This document shows positions 40,733 through 49,307 of a stretch of 64,000 nucleotides of DNA, in pieces. The notes under the pieces are model-generated. The model was not told the DNA's origin. It saw only the letters and a program-made list of their open reading frames with translations, and ran no database searches. The position numbers were made by a program, and so were the translations under genes. The DNA is from Flemingiibacterium sp045578725 (GTDB taxonomy: Bacteria; Bacillota; Clostridia; Oscillospirales; CAG-272): positions 27,406 to 91,405 of the forward strand of contig JAZNKS010000123.1 of the NCBI GenBank assembly GCA_045578725.1, in the 5' to 3' direction. Numbering within the stretch: position 1 is the first letter of the stretch; each line of letters begins with the position of its first letter.

Positions 40733-42053
40733 TGGCGGACGGTTCTGCCGCCGCAGGAGCCGGCTCGGCCATATTCTCGCGTGCTACGGAAAGCATCAGC
40801 TTGATGCGGTTTTCTTGATTGACGCGGGTGGCGCCGGGGTCATAGTCGATCGGAACGATGTTGGATTCGGGATGAAGCTCGCGCAGACGGCGGATCATGC
40901 CCTTGCCGACGATGTGGTTGGGCAGACAGCCGAAGGGCTGTGCACAGACGATGTTGCCGTAGCCGTTTTCGATCAGCTCCAGCATTTCGGCGGTCAGAAG
41001 CCAGCCCTCACCCATCTTGCAGCCGTAGCCCTCGATGCCGTAAATCAGCTCGCGCAGATGCGAATAGGCGGTGGCAGGATGGAAGGTTCCGGCCTCCTTC
41101 ACGACATCGATCATGATCTGCTCGATGCCGGCCAGATAATCAAAGAGCACCTTGCAGACGGCGAATTTGGCCTTGCTTCCGCCGTAAAGCTTGATATCCT
41201 CCATGCGGTTGTCCACCTTGAAGAGGATGAAGCTCATCAGACCGGGGACATTGACCTCACAGCCCTCCGAGGCGAGAAATTCCTCCAGATGATTGTTGGC
41301 AAGCGAGGAGAATTTGACATAGATTTCGCCGACGATGCCGACCTTGACGCAGGCGCGGCTCCGATCGGTGGGGATCGCCAGAAAATCGGCGGTGATCTTC
41401 TGCATATAGGAGCGCATGGCACGCTTGGCAAAGCCTCTGCCGGCATCGAATTCGGATACCAGCGTATCGGCCCAGCGATCCACCAGCGCATCGGCATCGC
41501 CCTTGTTTATTTCATAGGGGCGCACCTGGTTGGACAGCAGCATCAGCAGATCGCCGTATGCCATGGCGGCAATCAGACGGCGGATCAGACCGAGGGTCAG
41601 CTTGAAGCCGCTGTTCTTCTCAAGACCGGAGAGGTTCAGCGAAATGACGGGAACCTGCGAGAGACCGGCTTTTTTCAGCGCCTTGCGGAGCAGATGAATG
41701 TAGTTGGAGGCACGGCATCCGCCGCCGGTCTGGGTGATGATCAGCGCAACCTTATTGATATCGTATTTGCCGCTCTGGAGCGCATCGATCATCTGACCGA
41801 TGACAAGAAGCGCCGGGTAACAGGTATCGTTATGTACATATTTCAGACCGCATTCCACAACCGAGCGGCCCTCATTGGTCAGAAGCTCAAGATTGTAGCC
41901 CTCATTGGCGAAGACCTTCAAAAGGAGCTTGAAATGGTTGGAGAGCATATTCGGGACGAGAATGGTATAGTCCCTGCGCATTTCCTTTGTGAATTCAATG
42001 CGCTCCTCGGGCATCTCCTGGCAGGACGGGCACTTTCCGTCACAGGTATTCAT
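40707..42053 (-). CDS. 2-hydroxyacyl-CoA dehydratase-like component (activase-associated)
   Basis: A 448-residue protein of the 2-hydroxyglutaryl-CoA dehydratase D-component superfamily. Cluster-binding cysteines are likely those in HNDTCYP near residue 78, GGGCRASNY near 112 and the C-terminal ENGYGNIVCAQPFGCLPNHIVGKG near 370. It carries an N-terminal CDGKCPSCQE segment. In many Clostridia this region is the C-terminal part of one protein of about 1,400 residues; here it is separate, with its start overlapping the upstream stop as ATGA. The physiological substrate of this group is not established. Confidence 0.85.
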   Translation of the reverse strand: MNTCDGKCPSCQEMPEERIEFTKEMRRDYTILVPNMLSNHFKLLLKVFANEGYNLELLTNEGRSVVECGLKYVHNDTCYPALLVIGQMIDALQSGKYDINKVALIITQTGGGCRASNYIHLLRKALKKAGLSQVPVISLNLSGLEKNSGFKLTLGLIRRLIAAMAYGDLLMLLSNQVRPYEINKGDADALVDRWADTLVSEFDAGRGFAKRAMRSYMQKITADFLAIPTDRSRACVKVGIVGEIYVKFSSLANNHLEEFLASEGCEVNVPGLMSFILFKVDNRMEDIKLYGGSKAKFAVCKVLFDYLAGIEQIMIDVVKEAGTFHPATAYSHLRELIYGIEGYGCKMGEGWLLTAEMLELIENGYGNIVCAQPFGCLPNHIVGKGMIRRLRELHPESNIVPIDYDPGATRVNQENRIKLMLSVARENMAEPAPAAAEPSANEREALPV

Positions 42054-44977
42054 GCTTTTGCCTCTCTTTCTTTGGCCTCACAGGCGGCGAACAGACTGCG
42101 CAGGCGGATCTTGACGGCACCGAGATTGGTGATCTCGTCGATCTTGATCTGGGTGTAGATCTTGCCTTCGTTTTCCAGAAGCTCACGGACCTCGTCGGTG
42201 GTGATGGCGTCCACGCCGCAGCCGAAGGAAACCAGCTGAACCAGATTCATATCCTTCTGCGAGCCGATGTAGCGGGCAGCCGCATACAGACGGGAATGGT
42301 AGGTCCACTGATTCAGCACATGAACGCGGAACTTGCGCATATGCTGGCTGACGGAATCCTCGGTGATGACCGCCGCACCGCATTCGCAGATCAGGCGGTT
42401 GATGCCGTGGTTGATCTCCGGGTCCACATGATAGGGCCGGCCGGCCAGTACGATGATGGGAAGATTCTTTTCGCGGGCGATCCGGATGAATTCCTCACCC
42501 TTGGCGCGCACCTTTGCAAGGAAGGCCTCGCGCTCGGCATAGGCGGCCCGGCAGGCGGCCTTGACTTCGTCCTTTCCGATGCCGTCGAAATACTTCGACA
42601 GGATTTCGTGCATCTTTACAGCGAAATCCTTCGGGCGGTGGACACCGATGTAATCCTTGATGAACACGGTGCGGCGAAGCTCCGTGATATTGGCATCGAT
42701 AACCTCGGGATAGTAGGCAACAACCGGGCAGTTGTAATGGTTGTCACCCAGCTTTTCGTTGAAATTGTAGGTCATGCAGGGGTAGAAGATGGCATCCACA
42801 CCCATCGACAGGAGGGCATCCACATGGCCGTGTACCAGCTTTGCGGGGAAGCAGACCGTATCCGAGGGGATCGTCTGCTGGCCGGCCAGATAGAGCTTGC
42901 GGTCGCTTCGCGGCGAGACGACAACCTCAAAGCCGAGCTTTGTGAAGAAGGCGTGCCAGAAGGGGAGCATCTCGTAGAGATTGAGCCCCATCGGCAGACC
43001 GATACGGGCACGCGGCTTTTCGGGCTTTGCCGTATAGCCGTTCAGAAGCTCCAGCTTGTATTCGTACAGATCGTAATGCTCGGAGGCCGAGCCGCGTGCG
43101 GTGGGACGTTCACAGCGGTTGCCGCCGATGAATTTGCGCCCGCCGTCGAAGGTGTTCACCGTCAGACGGCAATGATTCTCGCAGAGGCCGCAGGTTGTGA
43201 CCTTGACATCGTGTCGGAAAGCGGCAAGCGCCTCGGCATCGAGGAGAGTGGATTCGCCCTTCGAGCAGTCCATGGCATAGATGGCCGCGCCGTAGGCACC
43301 CATCAGACCGGCGATGTTGGGACGGACGACATTGCGCCCGATTTCCTGCTCAAAGGCACGCAGAACCGCATCGTTGAGGAAGGTACCGCCCTGAACAACG
43401 ATATGCTGACCGAGGGAGTCGGCGCCGGATGCGCGGATGACCTTGTAGAGCGCATTCTTGACAACCGAAATCGACAGGCCGGCGGAGATGTTGTCCACCG
43501 TTGCGCCGTCCTTCTGCGCCTGCTTGACCGAGGAGTTCATGAATACGGTGCAGCGGGAGCCGAGATCGACGGGCGCTTTGGCAAACAGGCCTTCCCTGGC
43601 GAAATCGGCGATATTCTGGCCGAGCGCGCCGGCAAAGGTCTGGAGGAAGGAGCCGCATCCGGAGGAGCAGGCTTCATTGAGGAAGATGTTGTCGATGGCG
43701 CCGCCGCGGATTTTGATGCACTTGATATCCTGACCGCCGATATCGATGATGAAATCGACGTCGGGCATGAATTTCTTGGCCGCGAAGAAATGCGCCATGG
43801 TTTCGACAATGCCGAAATCAACGGCAAAGGCGTTTTTGACGATCTCCTCACCATATCCGGTGACAGCAGAGGACACGATCCGGATGGATGGGTATTTTTC
43901 GTAGAAATCCGAGAGGAACTGCCGGATGATCGGCACGGGATTGCCGCTGTTCGACTGGTACAGCGAGCAGAGGATATCCCGGTTCTCGTTCATCACAACA
44001 GCCTTGACCGTGGTGGAGCCGGCATCGATGCCGAGATAGGCCTTGCCCGTATAAGTGGCGGGATCCGCATAATCCACCTTGTCGGCGGCGTGGCGGGCGG
44101 CGAATTCCTCGTAATCCGCCTCGGAGGTGAAGAGCGGCGGGCAGGCTAAATACTTGCCCTCGGTCTTGTAGCCGGCGATCCGCTCAATGCCCTCGGAAAG
44201 CGTGGCACGGCAGGAGGTGATGTCCGCGCCGAAGGCCGCGCCCATGGCAACAAAGTAGAGAGAATTGTCGGGACAGATACCCGTCAGCTTCAGCGACTTG
44301 TCAAAGGCATGGCGCAGACCGTCCATAAAGGTCAGCGGGCCGCCGAGATAGACCACATGGCCCTCGATCGGGCGTCCCTGGGCAAGGCCGGCAATGGTCT
44401 GGTTAACCACGGCATAGAAGATGCTGGCGGCGATATCCTCCTTGCGGGCCCCCTGATTGATGAGCGGCTGAATGTCGCTCTTGGCAAAGACGCCGCAGCG
44501 TGAGGCAATGGTATAAATCTTTTCGCAGTTGTGGGAAAGCTCGTTCAGATCATCCGGTGTGACGGCGAGCAGAGTTGCCATCTGGTCGATGAACGCACCG
44601 GTACCGCCGGCACAGGAGCCGTTCATGCGGACCTCCATCGTGCCGTCGAGGTATAGGATCTTGGCATCCTCGCCGCCAAGCTCGATTACCACCTCGGCTT
44701 CGGGGATCAGGCGCTTGACCGCCAGACGGGTGGCGTAAACCTCCTGCACAAAGCCGATGCCGCTGGCCTCAGCCATGCCCATGCCGGCCGAGCCTGAAAT
44801 GGACAGGACGGCATCGGCCGCACCGGGCAGCGTATCGCGGAGTTCACGCAGAAGCTCCAGCGTGGTTTCGGTGATCTGCGCGAAATGGCGCTTGTAGGAT
44901 TTATATATAATCTGATTGCTGTCATCGAGCACTACACACTTCAGCGTAGTGGAGCCGACATCAAGACCGATTCTCAT
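42050..44977 (-). CDS. Acyl-CoA dehydratase activase (BadF/BcrA type, duplicated ATPase) with DUF2229
   Basis: A 975-residue protein with two actin-like ATPase units. The first opens RIGLDVGSTTLKCV and has NGSCAGGTGAFIDQ near 125; the second opens AYLGIDAGSTTVKAV near 318 and has NEACSSGCGSFLQ near 438 with the cluster-binding cysteines. A DUF2229 region (GLPMGLNLYEMLPFWHAFF, then DTVCFPAKLVHGH) follows from about 665. Such activases drive ATP-dependent electron transfer to dehydratase partners. Start ATG 44977 has GGAG seven bases upstream. The partner gene overlaps its end. Confidence 0.9.
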   Translation of the reverse strand: MRIGLDVGSTTLKCVVLDDSNQIIYKSYKRHFAQITETTLELLRELRDTLPGAADAVLSISGSAGMGMAEASGIGFVQEVYATRLAVKRLIPEAEVVIELGGEDAKILYLDGTMEVRMNGSCAGGTGAFIDQMATLLAVTPDDLNELSHNCEKIYTIASRCGVFAKSDIQPLINQGARKEDIAASIFYAVVNQTIAGLAQGRPIEGHVVYLGGPLTFMDGLRHAFDKSLKLTGICPDNSLYFVAMGAAFGADITSCRATLSEGIERIAGYKTEGKYLACPPLFTSEADYEEFAARHAADKVDYADPATYTGKAYLGIDAGSTTVKAVVMNENRDILCSLYQSNSGNPVPIIRQFLSDFYEKYPSIRIVSSAVTGYGEEIVKNAFAVDFGIVETMAHFFAAKKFMPDVDFIIDIGGQDIKCIKIRGGAIDNIFLNEACSSGCGSFLQTFAGALGQNIADFAREGLFAKAPVDLGSRCTVFMNSSVKQAQKDGATVDNISAGLSISVVKNALYKVIRASGADSLGQHIVVQGGTFLNDAVLRAFEQEIGRNVVRPNIAGLMGAYGAAIYAMDCSKGESTLLDAEALAAFRHDVKVTTCGLCENHCRLTVNTFDGGRKFIGGNRCERPTARGSASEHYDLYEYKLELLNGYTAKPEKPRARIGLPMGLNLYEMLPFWHAFFTKLGFEVVVSPRSDRKLYLAGQQTIPSDTVCFPAKLVHGHVDALLSMGVDAIFYPCMTYNFNEKLGDNHYNCPVVAYYPEVIDANITELRRTVFIKDYIGVHRPKDFAVKMHEILSKYFDGIGKDEVKAACRAAYAEREAFLAKVRAKGEEFIRIAREKNLPIIVLAGRPYHVDPEINHGINRLICECGAAVITEDSVSQHMRKFRVHVLNQWTYHSRLYAAARYIGSQKDMNLVQLVSFGCGVDAITTDEVRELLENEGKIYTQIKIDEITNLGAVKIRLRSLFAACEAKEREAKA

Positions 44978-45018
44978 TTTCATGCTCCTTAGTATCGGAA
45001 TAAATCAACATACCTTAT

Positions 45019-45047
45019 ATTATATCACAGATTTTTTTGCTGTGCAA
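45019..45047 (-). promoter_or_regulatory. SigmaA-type promoter of the activase-cca-thiI operon
   Basis: TTGCAC, 17 bases, TATAAT on the minus strand. Confidence 0.8.
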
Positions 45048-45116
45048 TGAATATAGTGTAAATTCGTCACTTTTTTTGTGGTTTTTCTTTCGGAGCAGAG
45101 AGAGAAACGGCCAAAA

Positions 45117-47147
45117 TCAGCCGCGCAGGATTTCAATCCGGTTGTGCTCCTCAAGATCGCGGTGCGCAATGAGGGATACGGCGCCGAGCGAGCGGCCGTT
45201 GAGCTTCACCTCACGGACGGCGCCGCCCCGGCCGGCAAGGCGGATATCAAAGCTCTTTTTGCCGAAGTGAAGATTATGCAGCTGCGGCTCGTCATCGCCT
45301 GCCGAGGGAAGAATGTGCAGGCCGGCGGCATCGAAATCAACGCCGATATAGGCGTGCACAACGGCATTGTAAAAGCCGCGGATCGAATAGCCGTGCCAGG
45401 TTCCCAGACGACTGTTCCAGTTATCAAAATCCACCGAAGGATCGTTGTCATAGCAGGAGATTCCCTCCGGGCACATCAGCCGCTCGGACCAGTATTCCAC
45501 CCAGGAGAGATACTGCTCCAGCAGATCTTTCCGTCCGGAGCGGTTGATCAGCCGGATATAGAGTTCGCTCATGACCGGCCACCAGCAATGGAGCTGATTG
45601 GCATCAAGATCGTAGCATGGATGATCTTCGGGCGCGGGACGCAGGCCGGAGGGCGAAACCAGCCGGCTTTCGTAGGTTTTGAGATACTCGTCGGCATGAT
45701 GGGCGATCAGATCGGCGCAGTCATCGCTCTCCCACTTCACGGCATTGTTGGTGGGAAGGCCGCGTCCCTCCAATGTGATGGCATCGACGGAGGAATCGAT
45801 GAAGCCGATTTCGGGGTTGTAAAGAATCCGCTCAAAATTGGCCTTGGTGCGGTCGGCGAAGGCTCTGGCGCGGCCTGCCATCTCCGAGTCCCCCATAGCG
45901 GCGGCAATCCGCTCCATGCTCCGCACGGCGCAGTAGCAGACGGTGTTGTTGAAGGCGCTGATATCCTGCCCGTTTTCGCAGACCAGCTCCCGGAAATCGG
46001 GATAGAGCGAGGTGCCGATGCAAAGGCCGGTATCGCCGATTCCGGTATCGATAATCCGCTCGGTCAGCTCTTTTGCAAAGGGATAGAAGGGGGCAGCATC
46101 ACCGCCGGCCTGACGGTACCGATCCAGCAGAACCAGATACATTCCGTCGGCGGGGACAGGGGCGGCTTCTGCGCTGCTCATATCGCCCGCATAGCAGTGA
46201 GCGAGGCCGTATTTTGCAAAGCAGGCCAGCATCTGACCGGCGAAATCCTCATCGCCCCAGTAGAAAAAGGATTCGGCGGAGGTCATGCTGTCCCAGCCCC
46301 AGACCCAGTAATGGGTGCTCTGGGCGCGGAGGACGCCGGGAATATCCACCGTTTTCAGCGATTCATGGTACATAGGGGCCAGCGCAAAGAACTGGTTCAG
46401 CAGGGGGTGCGATGATTTCAGTACCGGCGCACGCTCGGCGATCTTCCGATACCGCTCCTGCTGCTGCCGGAGAAGCTCCTGCCAGCCGGTATAGTCCTTG
46501 GTTCGGCCGGTCGAAAGGCTGACGCAGAGGACATATTCTCCGCCGGCACGCAGGCCGTTCATCGTGAGGATGGATTTGTGGCGGCGCGGTGGGACGGAAA
46601 AGCTCAGCGGACAGTCAGAGGAGAAGCTGACATAAGTGGTCGCGCCGTCATCCGTAAAGGAAGAGCGGAGCTCGCCGTCCTCCAGCCGGAACGGCTCCCA
46701 TTCGCGGGCTGTGCGCCCGGCGGCATCCACTCTGGCATGGGGATGCGTTTCGGGATAAAAGACCGAATCATCGTAGAATTCGATGTCCAGATTACAATCG
46801 GCGGCGGGGATGACGGTGAAAAACAGCCGCTCATCGGCAAGAAAAATCCGATAGTCCGCTCCCTTGGAATGGGAGGTGAAGCCGTATGGGTAAATCTCGC
46901 ATTCGCGGGGCTTCAGCGGGCATCTTCTGCTGTCTGTGTTCATGATAAACCGAATTCCGTCCCAGAAACGCTTGCGGAAAACAATATAGGTGTTTCCGAC
47001 AGCGGTGTGCTGGCCGAAATAATCGATCTGGGTGATGGCGCTCCCGTCGGCTTCGATGGCCATACGGCCGTCGCAGAACCAGCGCGGGCCCCACGGCAGT
47101 CCGTTTTCGGTGTGAATAATGCCTTTGTCAATGCGGTATTCGTTCAT
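45117..47147 (-). CDS. Six-hairpin ((alpha/alpha)6 barrel) glycosidase-like protein
   Basis: A 676-residue protein without signal peptide. Residues 1-215 are a beta-rich domain; from about 240 a helical barrel shows THYWVWGWDSMTSAESFFYWGDEDFA near 285, DGMYLVLLDRY near 340, and the TWHGYSIRGFYNAVV segment near 590, as in amylo-glucosidase, trehalase and GH116-like enzymes. The paired W-G-W-D aspartate and an acid later are plausible catalytic residues. I cannot assign a GH family number or substrate. Own promoter upstream. Confidence 0.7.
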   Translation of the reverse strand: MNEYRIDKGIIHTENGLPWGPRWFCDGRMAIEADGSAITQIDYFGQHTAVGNTYIVFRKRFWDGIRFIMNTDSRRCPLKPRECEIYPYGFTSHSKGADYRIFLADERLFFTVIPAADCNLDIEFYDDSVFYPETHPHARVDAAGRTAREWEPFRLEDGELRSSFTDDGATTYVSFSSDCPLSFSVPPRRHKSILTMNGLRAGGEYVLCVSLSTGRTKDYTGWQELLRQQQERYRKIAERAPVLKSSHPLLNQFFALAPMYHESLKTVDIPGVLRAQSTHYWVWGWDSMTSAESFFYWGDEDFAGQMLACFAKYGLAHCYAGDMSSAEAAPVPADGMYLVLLDRYRQAGGDAAPFYPFAKELTERIIDTGIGDTGLCIGTSLYPDFRELVCENGQDISAFNNTVCYCAVRSMERIAAAMGDSEMAGRARAFADRTKANFERILYNPEIGFIDSSVDAITLEGRGLPTNNAVKWESDDCADLIAHHADEYLKTYESRLVSPSGLRPAPEDHPCYDLDANQLHCWWPVMSELYIRLINRSGRKDLLEQYLSWVEYWSERLMCPEGISCYDNDPSVDFDNWNSRLGTWHGYSIRGFYNAVVHAYIGVDFDAAGLHILPSAGDDEPQLHNLHFGKKSFDIRLAGRGGAVREVKLNGRSLGAVSLIAHRDLEEHNRIEILRG

Positions 47148-47187
47148 GAGAAGATATTCCTTTCAATTGAGAAATTTTATTACATTC

Positions 47188-47216
47188 ATTATACCGAAAA
47201 GCCTGCGGCTTGTCAA
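47188..47216 (-). promoter_or_regulatory. SigmaA promoter of the six-hairpin glycosidase gene
   Basis: TTGACA, 17 bases, TATAAT on the minus strand; its -35 box overlaps the end of the DUF6179-like gene. Confidence 0.9.
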
Positions 47217-48172
47217 GGGCGCGGCGGATGTTTTTTGTCCGGCACAAGTCCTGCAAAGCGAAGCATGGCATCACAGCCGCCCTTTGAGGCGGCCAGAATG
47301 GGTGACCGTCCGGCTTCGTACAGCTTCTGCCGATAGCGGGGCGGCATCCCGCTGCCGAGAACGGCGAGCGCGCCGGGAATGGCGGCTTCATCGATGCCGC
47401 TTCTTCCAAGACGGATGGCATTCTCATGGCTGAGGGGGATCTGCGCCTGCCTCTCGCCGGCCAGCAGGGAGAGGAGTGCATGATCGAAGCAGAGCTGACC
47501 GAGATTGCAGCGTACACCGGCGGGGTGGGCGAGCTCACGATGAAAGCGCTCCTCCAGCCGGGCGCGGTCGGCTTCGTCAAAACAGAGGAGAAACCGATTC
47601 TCGGTGATCAGCTCCTCCAGCCGATGGATCACGCCGAGGATGCCGCCGATCGCCGGATTGACGGTCGGCTGGGGATAATCGATGCCGGCAAGCCGCCGCC
47701 CGGCATCGAACCGGGTGTCCCACCCATGCAGAATGTCCGGCAGGGTCTTGTCCAACAGCTTGTTGTAGGATAGACAGAGGGTGACAGGACGGCATCGCCT
47801 GGCCTCGCGCAGGAGCGCGCGCGCCTTCAGCTGATACTGCCGCTCGATCGGGATTCCGTCCGCATAGATGCGTGCGGGGGAGGCGGCGGCCAGCCGTTCG
47901 ATGGCTTCCTCGGGTGCAAGGGAGAGCAGGGCCAGATCCATCACATATAAAAGCGAGCGCATCAGCCGGGCGGCGGTGCGGTTCTCGACCGATGTGGACA
48001 GCCCGCCGGTATACGCATAGATGAGGGCTGCCAGCAGTTCAAAAATCTGCCCGATCCGCTTATGGTACAGCTCCTCGCTTATCCGCCCGCATCGGAGCGC
48101 TTCGGATGCAAGGGAAAGGGTGTAGTTGGTCTTGTCCGGACGAATGACATCGGAGGAGGGCGTGTTATTCAT
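47213..48172 (-). CDS. DUF6179-like protein
   Basis: A 319-residue, mostly helical protein without membrane segments or catalytic motifs that I can identify. Conserved-looking parts are YTLSLASEALRCGRISEE near residue 13, a YAYTGGLSTSVENRTAARLMRSLLY segment near 48, and NAIRLGRSGIDEAAIPGALAVLG near 245. I believe this is DUF6179, usually encoded next to a DUF6323 protein, as here. Function unknown. ATG 48172 overlaps the upstream stop as ATGA. Confidence 0.65.
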   Translation of the reverse strand: MNNTPSSDVIRPDKTNYTLSLASEALRCGRISEELYHKRIGQIFELLAALIYAYTGGLSTSVENRTAARLMRSLLYVMDLALLSLAPEEAIERLAAASPARIYADGIPIERQYQLKARALLREARRCRPVTLCLSYNKLLDKTLPDILHGWDTRFDAGRRLAGIDYPQPTVNPAIGGILGVIHRLEELITENRFLLCFDEADRARLEERFHRELAHPAGVRCNLGQLCFDHALLSLLAGERQAQIPLSHENAIRLGRSGIDEAAIPGALAVLGSGMPPRYRQKLYEAGRSPILAASKGGCDAMLRFAGLVPDKKHPPRP

Positions 48173-48882
48173 CGTACATTCCCTCCCCGGATCTGCTCCG
48201 GAAGCCGCTCGCATCGGCGCTCAAATTCCGCAAAATCACCGCCGCAATCCTCATATTCCCGCTGCATGGCAAAAAGAATGGCGAAATCGTTGAGCCGCCC
48301 GGCCATGCGGGTGCGGAGGTGGAAGAAGGAGGCCGCAAAATCCGGATAAAAGGCCGGATCAGCCGCCGGAATCCGACCGAGTACGGCTTCGAGCTTCTGC
48401 GTATCGCTGATTTCCGTGTCCGCTTCGATTTCGAATTTTTCGGGGAATCCGGAAAAGGAAGCCATCAGGGCTTCGGCGTATTCATCGAGCTGCCCGACCG
48501 AGCCTGCGCATATCCCGTCAAAAGCATAAAAGAGCAGGTCGATCAGCTCGTTATCGCTGACGGCATCGTGCGTTTCACTTTTGATGAAATAAAAGTGTCC
48601 GGTGACGGTGTGGAGAATTTCCTCCCAGCTGTCGGGCTGTGCATAGAGGGAGCCGGCGAAGGTGCGGATGATCTTTTCAAGCGCCCCGATGCCGATTTCG
48701 ATCCGGTCGTTGTCGCGGAGTGCCTGCGCACGGGCTTTGGCAAGCTCCAGCGCCTGATCCGGCCGGAGAACCAGTCCCTTTTTACCGGTTGCCGCATTCA
48801 GCGCCGTGATGCGGCCGGCCGTTTCCTGCAGGATCGGCCCGGATGCCTGTCCAAGCAGGCCAAGAAGTGCGTGCTGCTTCAT
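48169..48882 (-). CDS. DUF6323-like protein
   Basis: A 237-residue helical protein without signal or membrane segment. The segment ALELAKARAQALRDNDRIEIG near residue 42 and FYFIKSETHDAVSDNELIDLLFYAFD near 95 resemble DUF6323, a family of unknown function paired with DUF6179. AGGAGG precedes ATG by five bases. The gene starts beside the AT-rich region with the candidate small RNA and DnaA boxes. Assignment is from memory of the family pattern and is moderately certain. Confidence 0.65.
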   Translation of the reverse strand: MKQHALLGLLGQASGPILQETAGRITALNAATGKKGLVLRPDQALELAKARAQALRDNDRIEIGIGALEKIIRTFAGSLYAQPDSWEEILHTVTGHFYFIKSETHDAVSDNELIDLLFYAFDGICAGSVGQLDEYAEALMASFSGFPEKFEIEADTEISDTQKLEAVLGRIPAADPAFYPDFAASFFHLRTRMAGRLNDFAILFAMQREYEDCGGDFAEFERRCERLPEQIRGGNVR

Positions 48883-48929
48883 AATGTCCTCCTGTTTGTA
48901 AACAAAATGTTAATTGATGCTGAAATATC

Positions 48930-48958
48930 TTGACAAGGCCCTTGAAATGTGCTATAAT
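48930..48958 (+). promoter_or_regulatory. SigmaA consensus promoter of the candidate small RNA
   Basis: TTGACA, 17 bases, TATAAT, a full consensus match pointing toward the DnaA-box cluster with no gene downstream on that strand. Confidence 0.9.
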
Positions 48959-48964
48959 AATTCC

Positions 48965-49050
48965 GTAATATGGGGTATTATACTTACAGATGCATATAGG
49001 GCAAACAATATTATACCACCTGGCAGAAAAACTGTCAAGTGGTATTTTTA
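48965..49050 (+). ncRNA. Candidate small RNA of about 85 nt
   Basis: Between a full-consensus promoter and an intrinsic terminator on the plus strand there is no ribosome site with a credible reading frame. The predicted transcript starts near 48965, is A/U-rich, and ends in the hairpin at 49013-49045. I do not recognise a known RNA family. It could be a regulatory RNA, a short leader for comM-strand antisense, or simply transcription that opens the DNA next to the DnaA boxes. Confidence 0.45.
49013..49050 (+). terminator. Terminator of the candidate small RNA
   Basis: A two-part stem (ATACCAC and TGGCAG with complements, one C-A mismatch) around loop AAAAA, then TTTTTACTTTT. Confidence 0.85.
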
Positions 49051-49071
49051 CTTTTCGGATTCTTTCACGGC

Positions 49072-49263
49072 TTATTCACACAATGCAGATAATCCACAAA
49101 ATGGTTTCCACATTATCCACACGGTCAACTGTTGAGAGTGTGGATAACTTTTTCGGCTTTTCAGGCACTTGTTCACACTTTTCACACAGTTATCAACAGC
49201 CCGGCGTCGAATCCGGTCGGATTTTCAACACAGCTCCTGTGAATATTCCACAGATTCTCCACA
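49072..49263. other. Cluster of DnaA boxes, candidate replication-origin-like region
   Basis: Full matches to TTATNCACA lie at 49072-49080, 49113-49121 and, on the minus strand, 49139-49147. One-mismatch boxes are at 49090-49098, 49169-49177, 49190-49198 and 49255-49263, with further two-mismatch sites between them. The stretch from 48900 to 49060 next to it is markedly AT-rich. No gene fits in 48883-49307. dnaA and dnaN are not in the window, so this may be an origin, or a secondary DnaA-binding cluster. Confidence 0.75.
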
Positions 49264-49307
49264 GCCTGTTATTCATTTCGGAAACGGCTGTTCAGTACAA
49301 ACCGCGC

